Positions 14,497 through 22,254 of a stretch of DNA of 26,343 bases are shown in pieces. Location: contig DJVR01000063.1 in assembly GCA_002441285.1 (NCBI GenBank), positions 1 through 26,343 on the forward strand. Direction: 5' to 3'. Source of the stretch: Candidatus Atribacteria bacterium UBA6251 (GTDB lineage Bacteria > Atribacterota > Phoenicimicrobiia > Phoenicimicrobiales > Phoenicimicrobiaceae). How positions within the stretch are numbered: the first letter of the stretch is position 1; each line of letters opens with the position of its first letter. The notes beneath the pieces were generated by a model, which worked only from the letters and a program-made list of their open reading frames with translations, was not told where the DNA came from and did not search any database. A program made the translations under genes and the position numbers.

Positions 14497-15759
14497 TTAA
14501 AATTTAAATTCTTTCAGGCTCTGAAACATAATCAATAAATTTTCTATCGGCACTTTTGCTTGTATATTATGGATAGTGTTGAAGACATAACCTCCTCCCT
14601 CCCCGAATATCTTACATCGCTCAGTAACTTCTCTCCTCACCTCTTCTGGGGTTCCAAAAGGAAGTGTTCTCTGGGTATCAACGCCTCCACCCCAAAAAAC
14701 CAATTCATTTCCATATTTCTCTTTTAACATTTTAGGATCCATATCTTTAGCTGAAGTCTGAACTGGATTTAAAATGTCTACTCCTGCTGCTATAAAATCA
14801 TCTAGAAAAGCAGTAATAGATCCGCAACTATGAAAAAAGGTTCTCCAGGGAGTATTTTTATGAATCCAATTATTTATTCTCTGGTGAAAAGGTTGGTAAA
14901 ATTCGCGGTACATATCAGGAGAGATAAAAGGACCATTTTGAGTCCCAAAATCTGCTCCACTAACATAGATTACATCTATTTTATTGCCCACTGCCTGGTA
15001 AGAGAGTTGTAGATTTTTCAAGACTATCTTACATTGTAGTTCAAAAATTCCTTTAATATATTCAGGGTACTCAAGATGAGCAGTTATCCATTTTATGGGG
15101 TCCCTGATACCTTTTGGTCTTTTAATGGCTGGGCCAGGGACGTGAGATATATCTCCAAAACTTGCTTCTAAAAATCCACCAATAATACTAAGATCAGTAT
15201 TCTTATATAATTCGTCTGCTTTTTTCTCTAAATAAACTAAAGTCTCTTCAGAAAGAATAGAATACTGCTGTTTTACCCACTCCTCTGGATTTAGACTCTG
15301 CTTATTAAAAGGTTCTTCTTGACGTATTAAAAGGTCAAAATAATAACCATCACGAGGCATCTTTGCACAAGGTTGAACTGACTTATCACCTTGAGGGAAA
15401 ATATAAAGATTACCCTCTTTATCCTTTCTAGTATAAAACTTTTCTGGTACTAATACCGGAGTACCATCAAATAGATTCCAGGGTTTCCAATTTTCGTTCT
15501 TAAAACCAAAGGCATTGGTAGGTAACCAAAGTCCTATGGTATCTACTCCTAATTTTTCAATTACCTCTAATTCTACCTCTGCCAGCATCTGAAAAGGATC
15601 AATAATTTTAATAAACTCTTTTTTCAAACCTAAAGCTTCTCTTAACTGTGCGTAAGTACTAGCATGAATTCCAGTTACCATAGTTGAACCTAAATCTAAG
15701 GGTATACGATCCACTTTCTGATGATGAATAGCTTTTCTAACTCTTTCTCGAGAATTCAT
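14497..15759 (-). CDS. Uroporphyrinogen decarboxylase (URO-D) family protein, methyltransferase-like branch
   Basis: This 420-residue TIM-barrel protein of the URO-D/CmuA/MtaA superfamily opens with NSRERVRKAIHHQKVDRIP and carries FFHSCGSI with the His310-x-Cys312 pair that binds zinc in corrinoid methyltransferases. It ends with GGGYVFNTIHNIQAKVPIENL, a family hallmark. The usual third zinc cysteine of MtaA is not evident. No haem genes are nearby and it lies with sugar transport genes, so a role in haem synthesis is unlikely. Relatives of this type are often found beside sugar or sugar-acid genes with unknown function. No corrinoid protein gene is in the window. SD GGAG lies 10 nt before the ATG. 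Confidence 0.8.
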   Translation of the reverse strand: MNSRERVRKAIHHQKVDRIPLDLGSTMVTGIHASTYAQLREALGLKKEFIKIIDPFQMLAEVELEVIEKLGVDTIGLWLPTNAFGFKNENWKPWNLFDGTPVLVPEKFYTRKDKEGNLYIFPQGDKSVQPCAKMPRDGYYFDLLIRQEEPFNKQSLNPEEWVKQQYSILSEETLVYLEKKADELYKNTDLSIIGGFLEASFGDISHVPGPAIKRPKGIRDPIKWITAHLEYPEYIKGIFELQCKIVLKNLQLSYQAVGNKIDVIYVSGADFGTQNGPFISPDMYREFYQPFHQRINNWIHKNTPWRTFFHSCGSITAFLDDFIAAGVDILNPVQTSAKDMDPKMLKEKYGNELVFWGGGVDTQRTLPFGTPEEVRREVTERCKIFGEGGGYVFNTIHNIQAKVPIENLLIMFQSLKEFKF

Positions 15760-15818
15760 TACTGAATAACTCCAAAACCTTTAGATTAACTACTTTTATT
15801 CTGATAATTAAAATATTA

Positions 15819-16583
15819 TTATTTATTTAACATTCTACCAGTAGCTATTATTTCAATAATATCTTCGGCACTAGCATCTTTTTTTCTGACTTCACCTAAT
15901 TTTATTCCCTTATCTAACATTACAAATCTCTCAGCAATAGGATAAACATGATAAACATTATGGGTAATAAAAACTACCGAAACTCCTGATTCTCTTACTT
16001 TTTGAATCTGCCTTAAAACTTCTCTGGTTTCTCTTACGGATAAGGCATTTAGAGGTTCATCAAGAATTAGAAGTTTTACCTTAAAGTACATTGCTCTTCC
16101 TATAGATATAGCTTGCCTCTCTCCACCTGACAAAATCGAAACAAATTCATCTGTAGATCTAACCCTCACCCCTAAACCAGTTACTGCCCTTTTACATTCC
16201 TCATTCATTTTTTTTCTATCTAATAAATGTATAAAACCAATTTTTCTAGTTGGTTCTCTTCCTAAAAAGAAATTTCTGGCAATACTCATAATATCTACTA
16301 AAGAGAGTGCTTGATGAACTGTTTCTATGCCTAGAGTTCTAGCATCCTGAGGAGAGGAAAAATTAACTTTCTTTCCTTCAAAAAATATTTCCCCACCATC
16401 AGGAGGGAAAACTCCAGCCAGAATTTTTATTAAGGTTGATTTACCAGCTCCATTATCTCCCAAAAGACCAAGAATTTCTGCTGGTTGAATTTCCAAATTA
16501 ACTTTATTTAAAGCTTGAACTGCTCTGAATTTTTTCTCTATATCAACCATCTTGACTAATGGCTGCCCTTCTAACCTAATCAT
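15819..16583 (-). CDS. Sugar ABC transporter ATP-binding protein, single-domain RbsA/FrcA type
   Basis: This 254-residue ATPase has Walker A GDNGAGKSTLIK, signature ILSGGERQAISIGRA, Walker B LLILDEPLNALS and a Q-loop VHQALSLVDIMSIARNFFLG. Classical RbsA/XylG proteins of the CUT2 class contain two such domains in about 500 residues. This one has a single domain, like FrcA, and must act as a homodimer. It lies 115 nt after the RbsC-like permease gene and 59 nt before the URO-D-family gene. SD AAGGAAAGG precedes the ATG. Confidence 0.9.
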   Translation of the reverse strand: MIRLEGQPLVKMVDIEKKFRAVQALNKVNLEIQPAEILGLLGDNGAGKSTLIKILAGVFPPDGGEIFFEGKKVNFSSPQDARTLGIETVHQALSLVDIMSIARNFFLGREPTRKIGFIHLLDRKKMNEECKRAVTGLGVRVRSTDEFVSILSGGERQAISIGRAMYFKVKLLILDEPLNALSVRETREVLRQIQKVRESGVSVVFITHNVYHVYPIAERFVMLDKGIKLGEVRKKDASAEDIIEIIATGRMLNK

Positions 16584-16667
16584 TCTTTCCTTTCCTTACT
16601 CCCATTATGATCAAAGTTATATTTTTTAAGAACTAAAATATATTCGATGAAATATTTTTTCTCCAAA

Positions 16668-16695
16668 TATAGTTATAAATTATCTTCTAACTATA
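16668..16695 (-). other. AT-only stem-loop between permease and ATPase genes
   Basis: TATAGTTA (16668-16675) and TAACTATA (16688-16695) form a perfect 8-bp stem with a 12-nt loop, just past the permease stop codon. The stem contains only two G-C pairs and no U-tract follows on the minus strand. It could be chance in DNA this AT-rich. Confidence 0.2.
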
Positions 16696-16698
16696 AAT

Positions 16699-17691
16699 TT
16701 ACATTTCTATTCTACTAAGTTTAAGATTAATAATGGCAGCTACTATTAATATCGCTCCTACAAAAGCCTGATACCAATAAGCAGGTGCTCCCATCATTAC
16801 TAGACCAGTTCTCATCATTCCCGTAATCATAGCTCCAAAAAATACCCCGATAATAGTCCCATATCCTCCGGTTAATAAAGTTCCTCCTATCACGGCTGAG
16901 GCAATGGCTTCCAACTCCATGCCTATTCCAAATGAGGCATTGGCTAAATTAAATCTACTGATAACTATACAACCTGATAACGAAGCTAATAAGGCTGATA
17001 ACATAAAATTTATCATTTTTACTCTAGTTGTTTTTACTCCCATTGCCCTAGCAACTTCTTTATTCCCTCCAGTAGCAAATACCCAATTTCCATATCGCGT
17101 TCTAGTGAGAAGTAGAGAAAAGATCAAGGTTAATAAACAAAACCAGATATGAGAAGGTCTAAAACCATAACCAATAAATTTAGTTAAGAGGACAGGCATA
17201 ATAGTATCGCTTTTATAACTAACCGATTCACCTCCCGTAATTGCTAAAAGAGAGCCTCTTAACAACAATTGCATACCCAAAGTGGTGATAAAAGAAGGAA
17301 TATGGGTACGTATAGTGATTATTCCATTGCAAAAACCTATAAATAGAGCAATAATAAGAGTAATTATGAAGGCTAACGGTGAATTATATCGATTAGCAAA
17401 GGTTACAAATAAAAAACCTGAGATGGCATAAACACTACTAACCGAAAGGTCAAATTCACCCGAAATCATTAAAAAAGCTACTCCAATAGCCATAATTCCC
17501 AATTCTGAAACTATAGTAAGTATGCCAGTGAGATTGCGTAAGGTTAAGAATTGTGTTGCAAAGATAGAAAAAATAGTAAATAAAATAATAAAAGCTAGTA
17601 TAACTCCAAACTCCGGCAATCTACGTAAGTGAGTAAAATTTGATAACTTTTCCTCAATCTCCAGGTCTGCTGGATTTTCTTGCCTGGTCAT
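16699..17691 (-). CDS. Sugar ABC transporter permease, RbsC type
   Basis: This 330-residue membrane protein of the BPD_transp_2 (RbsC/XylH) family has roughly nine hydrophobic helices after a 29-residue charged N-terminus. Characteristic segments are LTLRNLTGILTIVSELGIMAIG, MISGEFDLSVSSVYAISG, FITTLGMQLLLRG and LEAIASAVIGGTLLTGGYGTIIG. It forms the channel of a CUT2-type importer with the neighbouring single-domain ATPase and the RbsB-like protein. It lies 96 nt after the binding-protein gene; a stable hairpin occupies that gap. SD AGGGAGGGAG is strong. Confidence 0.92.
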   Translation of the reverse strand: MTRQENPADLEIEEKLSNFTHLRRLPEFGVILAFIILFTIFSIFATQFLTLRNLTGILTIVSELGIMAIGVAFLMISGEFDLSVSSVYAISGFLFVTFANRYNSPLAFIITLIIALFIGFCNGIITIRTHIPSFITTLGMQLLLRGSLLAITGGESVSYKSDTIMPVLLTKFIGYGFRPSHIWFCLLTLIFSLLLTRTRYGNWVFATGGNKEVARAMGVKTTRVKMINFMLSALLASLSGCIVISRFNLANASFGIGMELEAIASAVIGGTLLTGGYGTIIGVFFGAMITGMMRTGLVMMGAPAYWYQAFVGAILIVAAIINLKLSRIEM

Positions 17692-17717
17692 TTCTCCCTC
17701 CCTATCCTGTGATAATT

Positions 17718-17761
17718 TCTAATGCTGGATAAAATCATTTAGAATTTCATCCAGCATTAGA
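17718..17761 (-). other. Intercistronic stable hairpin between binding protein and permease
   Basis: TCTAATGCTGGAT (17718-17730) and ATCCAGCATTAGA (17749-17761) form a perfect 13-bp stem. After one mismatch it continues for 4 more base pairs toward an 8-nt loop. The minus-strand downstream flank (AATTATCACAGG) is not a U-tract. Hairpins at this position in transporter operons commonly protect the binding-protein mRNA from 3' decay, which gives more binding protein than permease. That role is inferred from position. Confidence 0.6.
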
Positions 17762-17787
17762 TTAAATACAACTAATGTTAATCCGTC

Positions 17788-18765
17788 TTACCTATATCCT
17801 GCTTTTACTAACTCCTCTAAAGTAGGAATAGTATCAGCAGTAATTACTGCTGGTCCAGTAGATACTGGTGCAGGAGGAGGTGTAAACCCATATTTGGCAT
17901 TTAAATAAGCAAATATTACTCCCAGATAACCCTGTAGATATTGTTGTTGATCCATAGTAAACATTACTTTGCCTTCTTTAATGTATTCCAGTATCTGAGG
18001 CGAGCTATCCATTTGAGCGAATTTCACCTCAACACCCACCTTTATACCATCTGCTTCTAATCTGGGGATAATTGCTTCCGTTCGCATGGTATTAGAACAA
18101 AAAATGGCATCAGTTTCTGGATGGGTTTTAAGATAGGCAGCGACCATTTCTGCACCTTTTACGGCATCTTCAGTAATATCTAACGCTTCTGCAAATACTC
18201 CTTTTTCTTTTAAGGTATTAATATAACCATTACCCCTTGCCTCAATATGAGCAGCACCTGGGTGATGGTTGGCAAATATTGCTCGTTTGGGAGTAAACCT
18301 GGCTAAAGTCTCCTGGGCAGCTTTAACTCCAATAAAATAACTATCTTCACCAACATAGGTTAAAACAGGAATTCTTTTTTCGGGCTCTCTGAGGTCTGGT
18401 GCATTAATTGCAACCACCGGTAGTCCATTGGCAATATCAGCACGCAGTGATTCATCCATTGCTTCCGGAGCAGTTAAAGTACAAACCAAGGCATCGGGTT
18501 TACTGGCCAGAGCTGCTTCAATATGAGCCATAAACTCTTCTAGTTTATAGGCAGCTGGTCCAGTATAGATAACTTGTAAATCAGGATACAGGGCTCCCGC
18601 ATCTAATGCCCCTTTTTCACAAACTTTCCAGAAAGGATCCGCAATTCCGCCATGAACTACTACATAAATTTTATATTCTTTTTCTGCTGACGAAGAGAGG
18701 AAGACACTGGCAATTAAAAAAATAGTCAAACCAATTAACAGTAAAATTTTAAAACTATTCTTCAT
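17788..18765 (-). CDS. Sugar-binding periplasmic protein, RbsB type
   Basis: This 325-residue secreted protein has an N-terminal signal peptide (Lys2, hydrophobic 6-24, likely cleavage near SSSA at 25-28) and a type-I periplasmic-binding fold. The fold is indicated by VVVHGGIADPFWKVCEKGALDAG, GLPVVAINAPD, TYVGEDSYFIGVKAAQ and AIFCSNTMRTEAIIPRL. It would deliver a monosaccharide or polyol to the RbsC-like permease. This transporter class includes inositol, ribose, fructose and xylose importers. It is the first gene after the LacI-type operator and a consensus promoter. SD AGGAGG precedes the ATG closely. Ligand identity is not readable from sequence. Confidence 0.9.
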   Translation of the reverse strand: MKNSFKILLLIGLTIFLIASVFLSSSAEKEYKIYVVVHGGIADPFWKVCEKGALDAGALYPDLQVIYTGPAAYKLEEFMAHIEAALASKPDALVCTLTAPEAMDESLRADIANGLPVVAINAPDLREPEKRIPVLTYVGEDSYFIGVKAAQETLARFTPKRAIFANHHPGAAHIEARGNGYINTLKEKGVFAEALDITEDAVKGAEMVAAYLKTHPETDAIFCSNTMRTEAIIPRLEADGIKVGVEVKFAQMDSSPQILEYIKEGKVMFTMDQQQYLQGYLGVIFAYLNAKYGFTPPPAPVSTGPAVITADTIPTLEELVKAGYR

Positions 18766-19114
18766 TTTTACCTCCTAAAAATTCTTTAAGATATTTTTAC
18801 CAGGCAAATCTTCTTTCTTATATCTCACCTCCTTTTATCCCCATCTAGTATTTTTTTCTTTTTGCTTTATTTATTATCTAAGCGAATAAGGTATAATCTG
18901 GAGTATTTTGATAATAAGTTGAATAGTTTTTAGTAAAATTGAAAAATAGATATGTAGCAAATGAAATTTATCTAATCAAAGCTTCTTTTTGTATTCTTGA
19001 TTTAAATTTATAAATGCAAACGATTGCATTAAATAATTTAAATACTCAATATTTTTTAAAAATAAAATAAATATTAAATAGAAGATCTATGATGATTTAA
19101 AAGAAGTTTTTATC
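18766..19114 (-). promoter_or_regulatory. Long AT-rich leader of the catabolic cluster, with an orphan SD
   Basis: This non-coding gap of 386 bp with the promoter is the only stretch over 300 bp without a gene. If transcription starts near 19108, the RbsB-like gene has an untranslated leader of about 340 nt. The leader contains the LacI-type operator at 19013-19030 and a perfect anti-SD complement, AAAAGGAGGTGAG (ending at 18825), with no normal start codon at usable distance. A GTG overlapping it opens only a 17-codon ORF (MRYKKEDLPGKN...) whose stop overlaps the real SD. I see no recognisable riboswitch or GC-rich structure. Confidence 0.45.
19013..19030. promoter_or_regulatory. LacI-family operator
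   Basis: AATGCAAACGATTGCATT is a near-perfect 18-bp palindrome centred on CG (one mismatched pair), which is the hallmark form of LacI/GalR-family operators. It lies about 80-95 nt downstream of the predicted transcription start and 248 nt upstream of the RbsB-like start codon. The LacI-family regulator encoded at 6622-7641 in the same cluster is the obvious candidate to bind it, as a roadblock or by looping. Confidence 0.72.
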
Positions 19115-19144
19115 ATTTTACCACTAAAAAATTATGCTTGTCAA
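19115..19144 (-). promoter_or_regulatory. Sigma-70-type promoter ahead of the sugar-transport and inositol cluster
   Basis: On the minus strand a perfect TTGACA (19144-19139) is separated by 18 nt from TAAAAT (19120-19115), which is 11 of 12 consensus bases. It begins 8 nt past the stop codon of the upstream gene, so it is well placed to start the next transcription unit with the RbsB-like gene first. Confidence 0.65.
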
Positions 19145-19151
19145 AGATTTT

Positions 19152-20102
19152 TTATTTCTCCTGTTCAATTCTATGAAAAATTCTCCTGAGACAAAATTCC
19201 ATCCATTCTGAATGTTGTTTCTTTTGACCAAAATCCCAATTTTCCCAGAATTTATATATAGATTCTGGTATACAGATATTTCCATAATCGGTCTTTTTAT
19301 TAATTATTCTAATCATATCTCTTAAGGAGCTATCCATCTTCTCCTTCATTACCTGACTGAGGACCTCTACAACATGCAAAATATCATACCAGATAAAAGG
19401 AAGTTTTAATTTTCGAAAATCATTCCCCATATAAAAGATATAAGGATGATTGCCCAAACTATCTTTCCATAATCCACTTAAAACATTACTCCCCACTAAA
19501 ATTTTATCTTTAAATTTATCCTGATACAATAATAGCAATTTGACCATTATTAAGGTAGCATAAGGACAAGGGTCGCTCTCTCCCCCCGGTCCACGCCATT
19601 TTCCCAAGTTTTTAGATACCTTACAACCCCAGCCATTTTCTTTTCCTAAACCAGCCAAAATTTCTACTGCTTTATCTATTTTGGGGTCATTATAACCAAA
19701 TTTGAGCAAGCTATAAAGTACAATTGGTGCATCACATAAAGCCCAAGCCCTTACATCTTCGCCAGAACCACCATATGTTAAGCTAATATTCATTATTAAT
19801 TGAGGAATACTATTTTCATCTCTATATTCTAAAATTTTTTTTATTACGGAATATATTTCATTATTATTAACAGTTAAACCTATGTCAGCTAAAAAAGAGA
19901 GTTGATGAAAAGTTTGTTTTGCACTTTTATGACTACTAATTCTTACTCCTGGCCAATCTTTTAATCCCAGAATTAATTTTTTTATCCTTTCATCTTCCAT
20001 CATTTTAGTTTTTAAAAAATCATCCCTTTCTTCTTTAAAAAACAATTTAGCATTATAAGAAATATAAGCCGAAGATGAATTAATCAAACTTTCTATACTC
20101 AT
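19152..20102 (-). CDS. Hypothetical protein, alpha/alpha-toroid (prenyltransferase/squalene-cyclase-like) fold
   Basis: This 316-residue protein has no signal peptide or obvious membrane segment. It shows helical repeats with motifs seen in terpenoid-cyclase-like toroids: SFLADIGLTVNNNEI, NGWGCKVS, GKWRGPGG, DPCPYATLIMVKLLLLY and LPFIWYDILHVVEVLSQ. The GWGC/KWRGPG/DPCPYAT series recurs in a family of uncharacterised bacterial and archaeal proteins, as I remember them. No DxDD cyclase or complete zinc prenyltransferase motif is visible, so a catalytic role is uncertain. Start ATG has only a weak SD (GAAAG). It lies 58 nt from the flavoprotein gene upstream. Function unknown. Confidence 0.7.
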   Translation of the reverse strand: MSIESLINSSSAYISYNAKLFFKEERDDFLKTKMMEDERIKKLILGLKDWPGVRISSHKSAKQTFHQLSFLADIGLTVNNNEIYSVIKKILEYRDENSIPQLIMNISLTYGGSGEDVRAWALCDAPIVLYSLLKFGYNDPKIDKAVEILAGLGKENGWGCKVSKNLGKWRGPGGESDPCPYATLIMVKLLLLYQDKFKDKILVGSNVLSGLWKDSLGNHPYIFYMGNDFRKLKLPFIWYDILHVVEVLSQVMKEKMDSSLRDMIRIINKKTDYGNICIPESIYKFWENWDFGQKKQHSEWMEFCLRRIFHRIEQEK

Positions 20103-20160
20103 AATATTTCTTTCAATATTTTATTAAAATTTTAGGTAGTAGTATTCTATGGATATTTAA

Positions 20161-20751
20161 TCAAGATTTGATATTGTTTAAAGATGTCCCAAGTTGGTAA
20201 GCCCTGGAAAGCAGTTCCTCTCTTTTTCTTGCCCCCTCACCATAATCAGAATTATTAATAATCAAAGTTTCTATTAACTCAATATTTGCTAAAAATTTAC
20301 ACCAGATTTTGATTGAGGTCAGCGCGGGTTCTGGATTTTTAGATATATTCGCCACCCAGATAAAAATTCCATTTTTAGTCTTTTTTAACCGTGAACGAAA
20401 AGTCAATTTACCGCTCGGTAAACTGTTCATCTCGCCTAGGCAGTTAGATCGATCAATTACTAATTTAAGTTGGGCACTAAAAGTACCAAAATAGGCAGGA
20501 GATCCAATAATTATAGTATCAGCATTACTTAAAATCTCGTAGATTTTTTCCATTCCATCCAGATAATAGCAATATTTTGGAAAAGGATCTGTTTTGCAGG
20601 CTTGACAAGGTATTATTTTTAAATCATTAAGGTAAATTTTTTCTACCCTTGCACCAATAGATTTAGCGCCATCTAATATTTTGGTCACTAGAGTATCAGT
20701 ATTCATCCCTTTCCAGGGACTTGCCACTAAACCTGCTACCCTCAAACTCAT
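20161..20751 (-). CDS. NADPH-dependent FMN reductase / iron-sulfur-flavoprotein-like protein
   Basis: This 196-residue flavodoxin-fold protein has an FMN phosphate-binding loop GLVASPWKGMNTDTLV at its start and GSPAYFGTFSAQLKLVIDR, the usual flavin-site segment of this family. Between them lies CQACKTDPFPKYCYYLD. Iron-sulfur flavoproteins have four closely spaced cysteines here; only three are present (C-x2-C-x8-C), so a canonical 4Fe-4S cluster is doubtful. A TTG at 20760 is in frame, but its SD would be too close; GGAGG lies 11 nt before the ATG at 20751, so I chose that. Probable role: electron transfer or quinone/disulfide reduction. Partner unknown. Confidence 0.78.
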   Translation of the reverse strand: MSLRVAGLVASPWKGMNTDTLVTKILDGAKSIGARVEKIYLNDLKIIPCQACKTDPFPKYCYYLDGMEKIYEILSNADTIIIGSPAYFGTFSAQLKLVIDRSNCLGEMNSLPSGKLTFRSRLKKTKNGIFIWVANISKNPEPALTSIKIWCKFLANIELIETLIINNSDYGEGARKREELLSRAYQLGTSLNNIKS

Positions 20752-20889
20752 TAATTTCAAATCCTCCTTAAAGATTACTTTTTAATTCTGGGCTTTCAAA
20801 TAATATTTTCTTTATCTCGAATTAAAAAAATAATATTCTATCATTCACAGGTTAGATCGCTTTACTGATATCTAAATTTACCATTAATG

Positions 20890-20917
20890 TTTATATTTTG
20901 GATAAAAAATTTACCAA
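20890..20917 (-). promoter_or_regulatory. Possible promoter of the flavoprotein gene
   Basis: TTGGTA (20917-20912) and TATAAA (20895-20890) are spaced by 16 nt on the minus strand in the 208-bp gap after mntP. The match is moderate (9 of 12) and such hexamers arise easily in AT-rich DNA. The remainder of the gap shows no ORF or hairpin of note. Confidence 0.3.
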
Positions 20918-20959
20918 GAATATTTCTACAAAATTTCTATTTTTCTCCCATAAAACCAT

Positions 20960-21517
20960 TCAGGAAAGATGAGTAATTAATATCCTCAATCCAATACTGA
21001 TTAATATTATCCCCCCTAGTACTTCAAATTTTTTCTCTAAATAATCTCCAAGTTTATTCCCAATATAAACACCCGCTCCAGATAGCAAAAAAGTAATTAT
21101 TCCAATGATTATAGCTGGAAAGATAATCGAAATTTTTAAGAAAATTAGACTTATTCCCACCGCTAAGGCATCAATACTAGTAGCTAAAGAAAGCACAAAC
21201 AAAACAAAGATATTTAAAGGGTCAATTATTTTATCTGTTTCATTTTTTTTGCATGCTTCATAAATCATTCTGCAGCCTACCATAACCAATAATCCAAAAG
21301 CTATCCAATGATCAAATCCCGAAATAAGTTTTCGAAAGCTTAATCCGGCAAACCAACCAATAACAAGCATTATCGCCTGAAAAATTCCAAAAAATATGGC
21401 GATTTTTAAGGCAGCAGTCCATCTAAAATAACTGATTATCACTCCACTAGAAATAGATACAGCAAAGGCATCCATAGCTAAAGCAAAGGCAATAAATAAT
21501 ATTGAAATAATATCCAT
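20960..21517 (-). CDS. mntP: Manganese efflux pump MntP
   Basis: This 185-residue inner-membrane protein has six predicted helices arranged as two related halves. Each half carries the conserved Asp motif: FALAMDAFAVSISSG in helix 1 and LATSIDALAVGISL in the second half. Both repeats and the length fit the MntP (formerly DUF204/YebN) family, which exports Mn(II). The SD is weak (AGAGAAAGAGAT). It lies 101 bp after the second deoxynucleoside kinase gene. I looked for a manganese riboswitch in the short upstream gap and saw none. Confidence 0.9.
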   Translation of the reverse strand: MDIISILFIAFALAMDAFAVSISSGVIISYFRWTAALKIAIFFGIFQAIMLVIGWFAGLSFRKLISGFDHWIAFGLLVMVGCRMIYEACKKNETDKIIDPLNIFVLFVLSLATSIDALAVGISLIFLKISIIFPAIIIGIITFLLSGAGVYIGNKLGDYLEKKFEVLGGIILISIGLRILITHLS

Positions 21518-21618
21518 AAAAATCTCTTTCTCTTTTATTTCTGATAAAAACTAAAAATGTTAAAAGGATAAAGAAGAATTAACAGTACCAAAGATGGGGT
21601 GAATCGAAAATATCTTAT

Positions 21619-22254
21619 TTAATTAAATTCAACCTTCTCTACTCCCTGAAGTTTATCTAATATTTTATCAGCAATTAATTTTAAGTGCTCGGGATGTTTA
21701 ACGAAATCAAGATTATCAGCAGGCACCTTTAAGATAGGACAAATATTAAAATCTTCTACCCATGTTTCGTATAGAATATTTAACTGGTTTAAATAATCTT
21801 CAGAAATTTTCTTTTCATAGTCCCTTCCTCTTAAAGATATTCTTTGTAAAAGAGTGGAAACCGAGGCTTGAAGATAAACAATCAAATCGGGAGGAGAAAG
21901 AAATTGAGTCATTATACTAAATAATTCTCGATAATTCTCATAATCGCGATCATCCATATAACCTTGCTGATTTAGATTTTTAGCAAATATATCCACATCT
22001 TCGTAGATACTTCTATCCTGAACTACTGAGGCAGGATTCTTTAATATCTCTTGATGATGAATAAATCTTTTAGAAAGAAAAAATATTTGAAGATGAAAAC
22101 TCCACTTTTTCATATCTTTATAGAAATCTTCTAAATAAGGATTATTTTCCACTACTTCATAATATGGTGTCCATCCTAATCTTTTACTTAATAAATCAGT
22201 CAGGCTTGATTTGCCACTGCCTATATTCCCTGAAACAATAATAAATTTCTTCAT
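21619..22254 (-). CDS. Deoxynucleoside kinase (second of a tandem pair)
   Basis: This 211-residue P-loop kinase of the dNK/dGK/dCK family has the phosphate loop GNIGSGKSSL at 9-18, the ERS-type catalytic segment as VVQDRSIYEDVDIFA, and LIVYLQASVSTLLQRISLRGRDYEKKI with the lid arginines. It phosphorylates deoxynucleosides in salvage. Its ATG overlaps the stop of the paralogue upstream in an ATGA junction (22251-22254), so translation is coupled. The catalytic ERS is QDRS here. Base specificity (purine or cytosine) cannot be fixed by eye. Confidence 0.85.
   Translation of the reverse strand: MKKFIIVSGNIGSGKSSLTDLLSKRLGWTPYYEVVENNPYLEDFYKDMKKWSFHLQIFFLSKRFIHHQEILKNPASVVQDRSIYEDVDIFAKNLNQQGYMDDRDYENYRELFSIMTQFLSPPDLIVYLQASVSTLLQRISLRGRDYEKKISEDYLNQLNILYETWVEDFNICPILKVPADNLDFVKHPEHLKLIADKILDKLQGVEKVEFN

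Noticed and set aside
14497..15759. True uroporphyrinogen decarboxylase (hemE)
   Set aside because: The protein is longer (420 residues), carries the His-x-Cys zinc pair of methyltransferase-like members, and has sugar transport rather than haem genes around it.
21518..21618. Manganese (yybP-ykoY) riboswitch ahead of mntP
   Set aside because: The gap is only 101 bp, AT-rich, and shows none of the paired GC-rich helices of that riboswitch.
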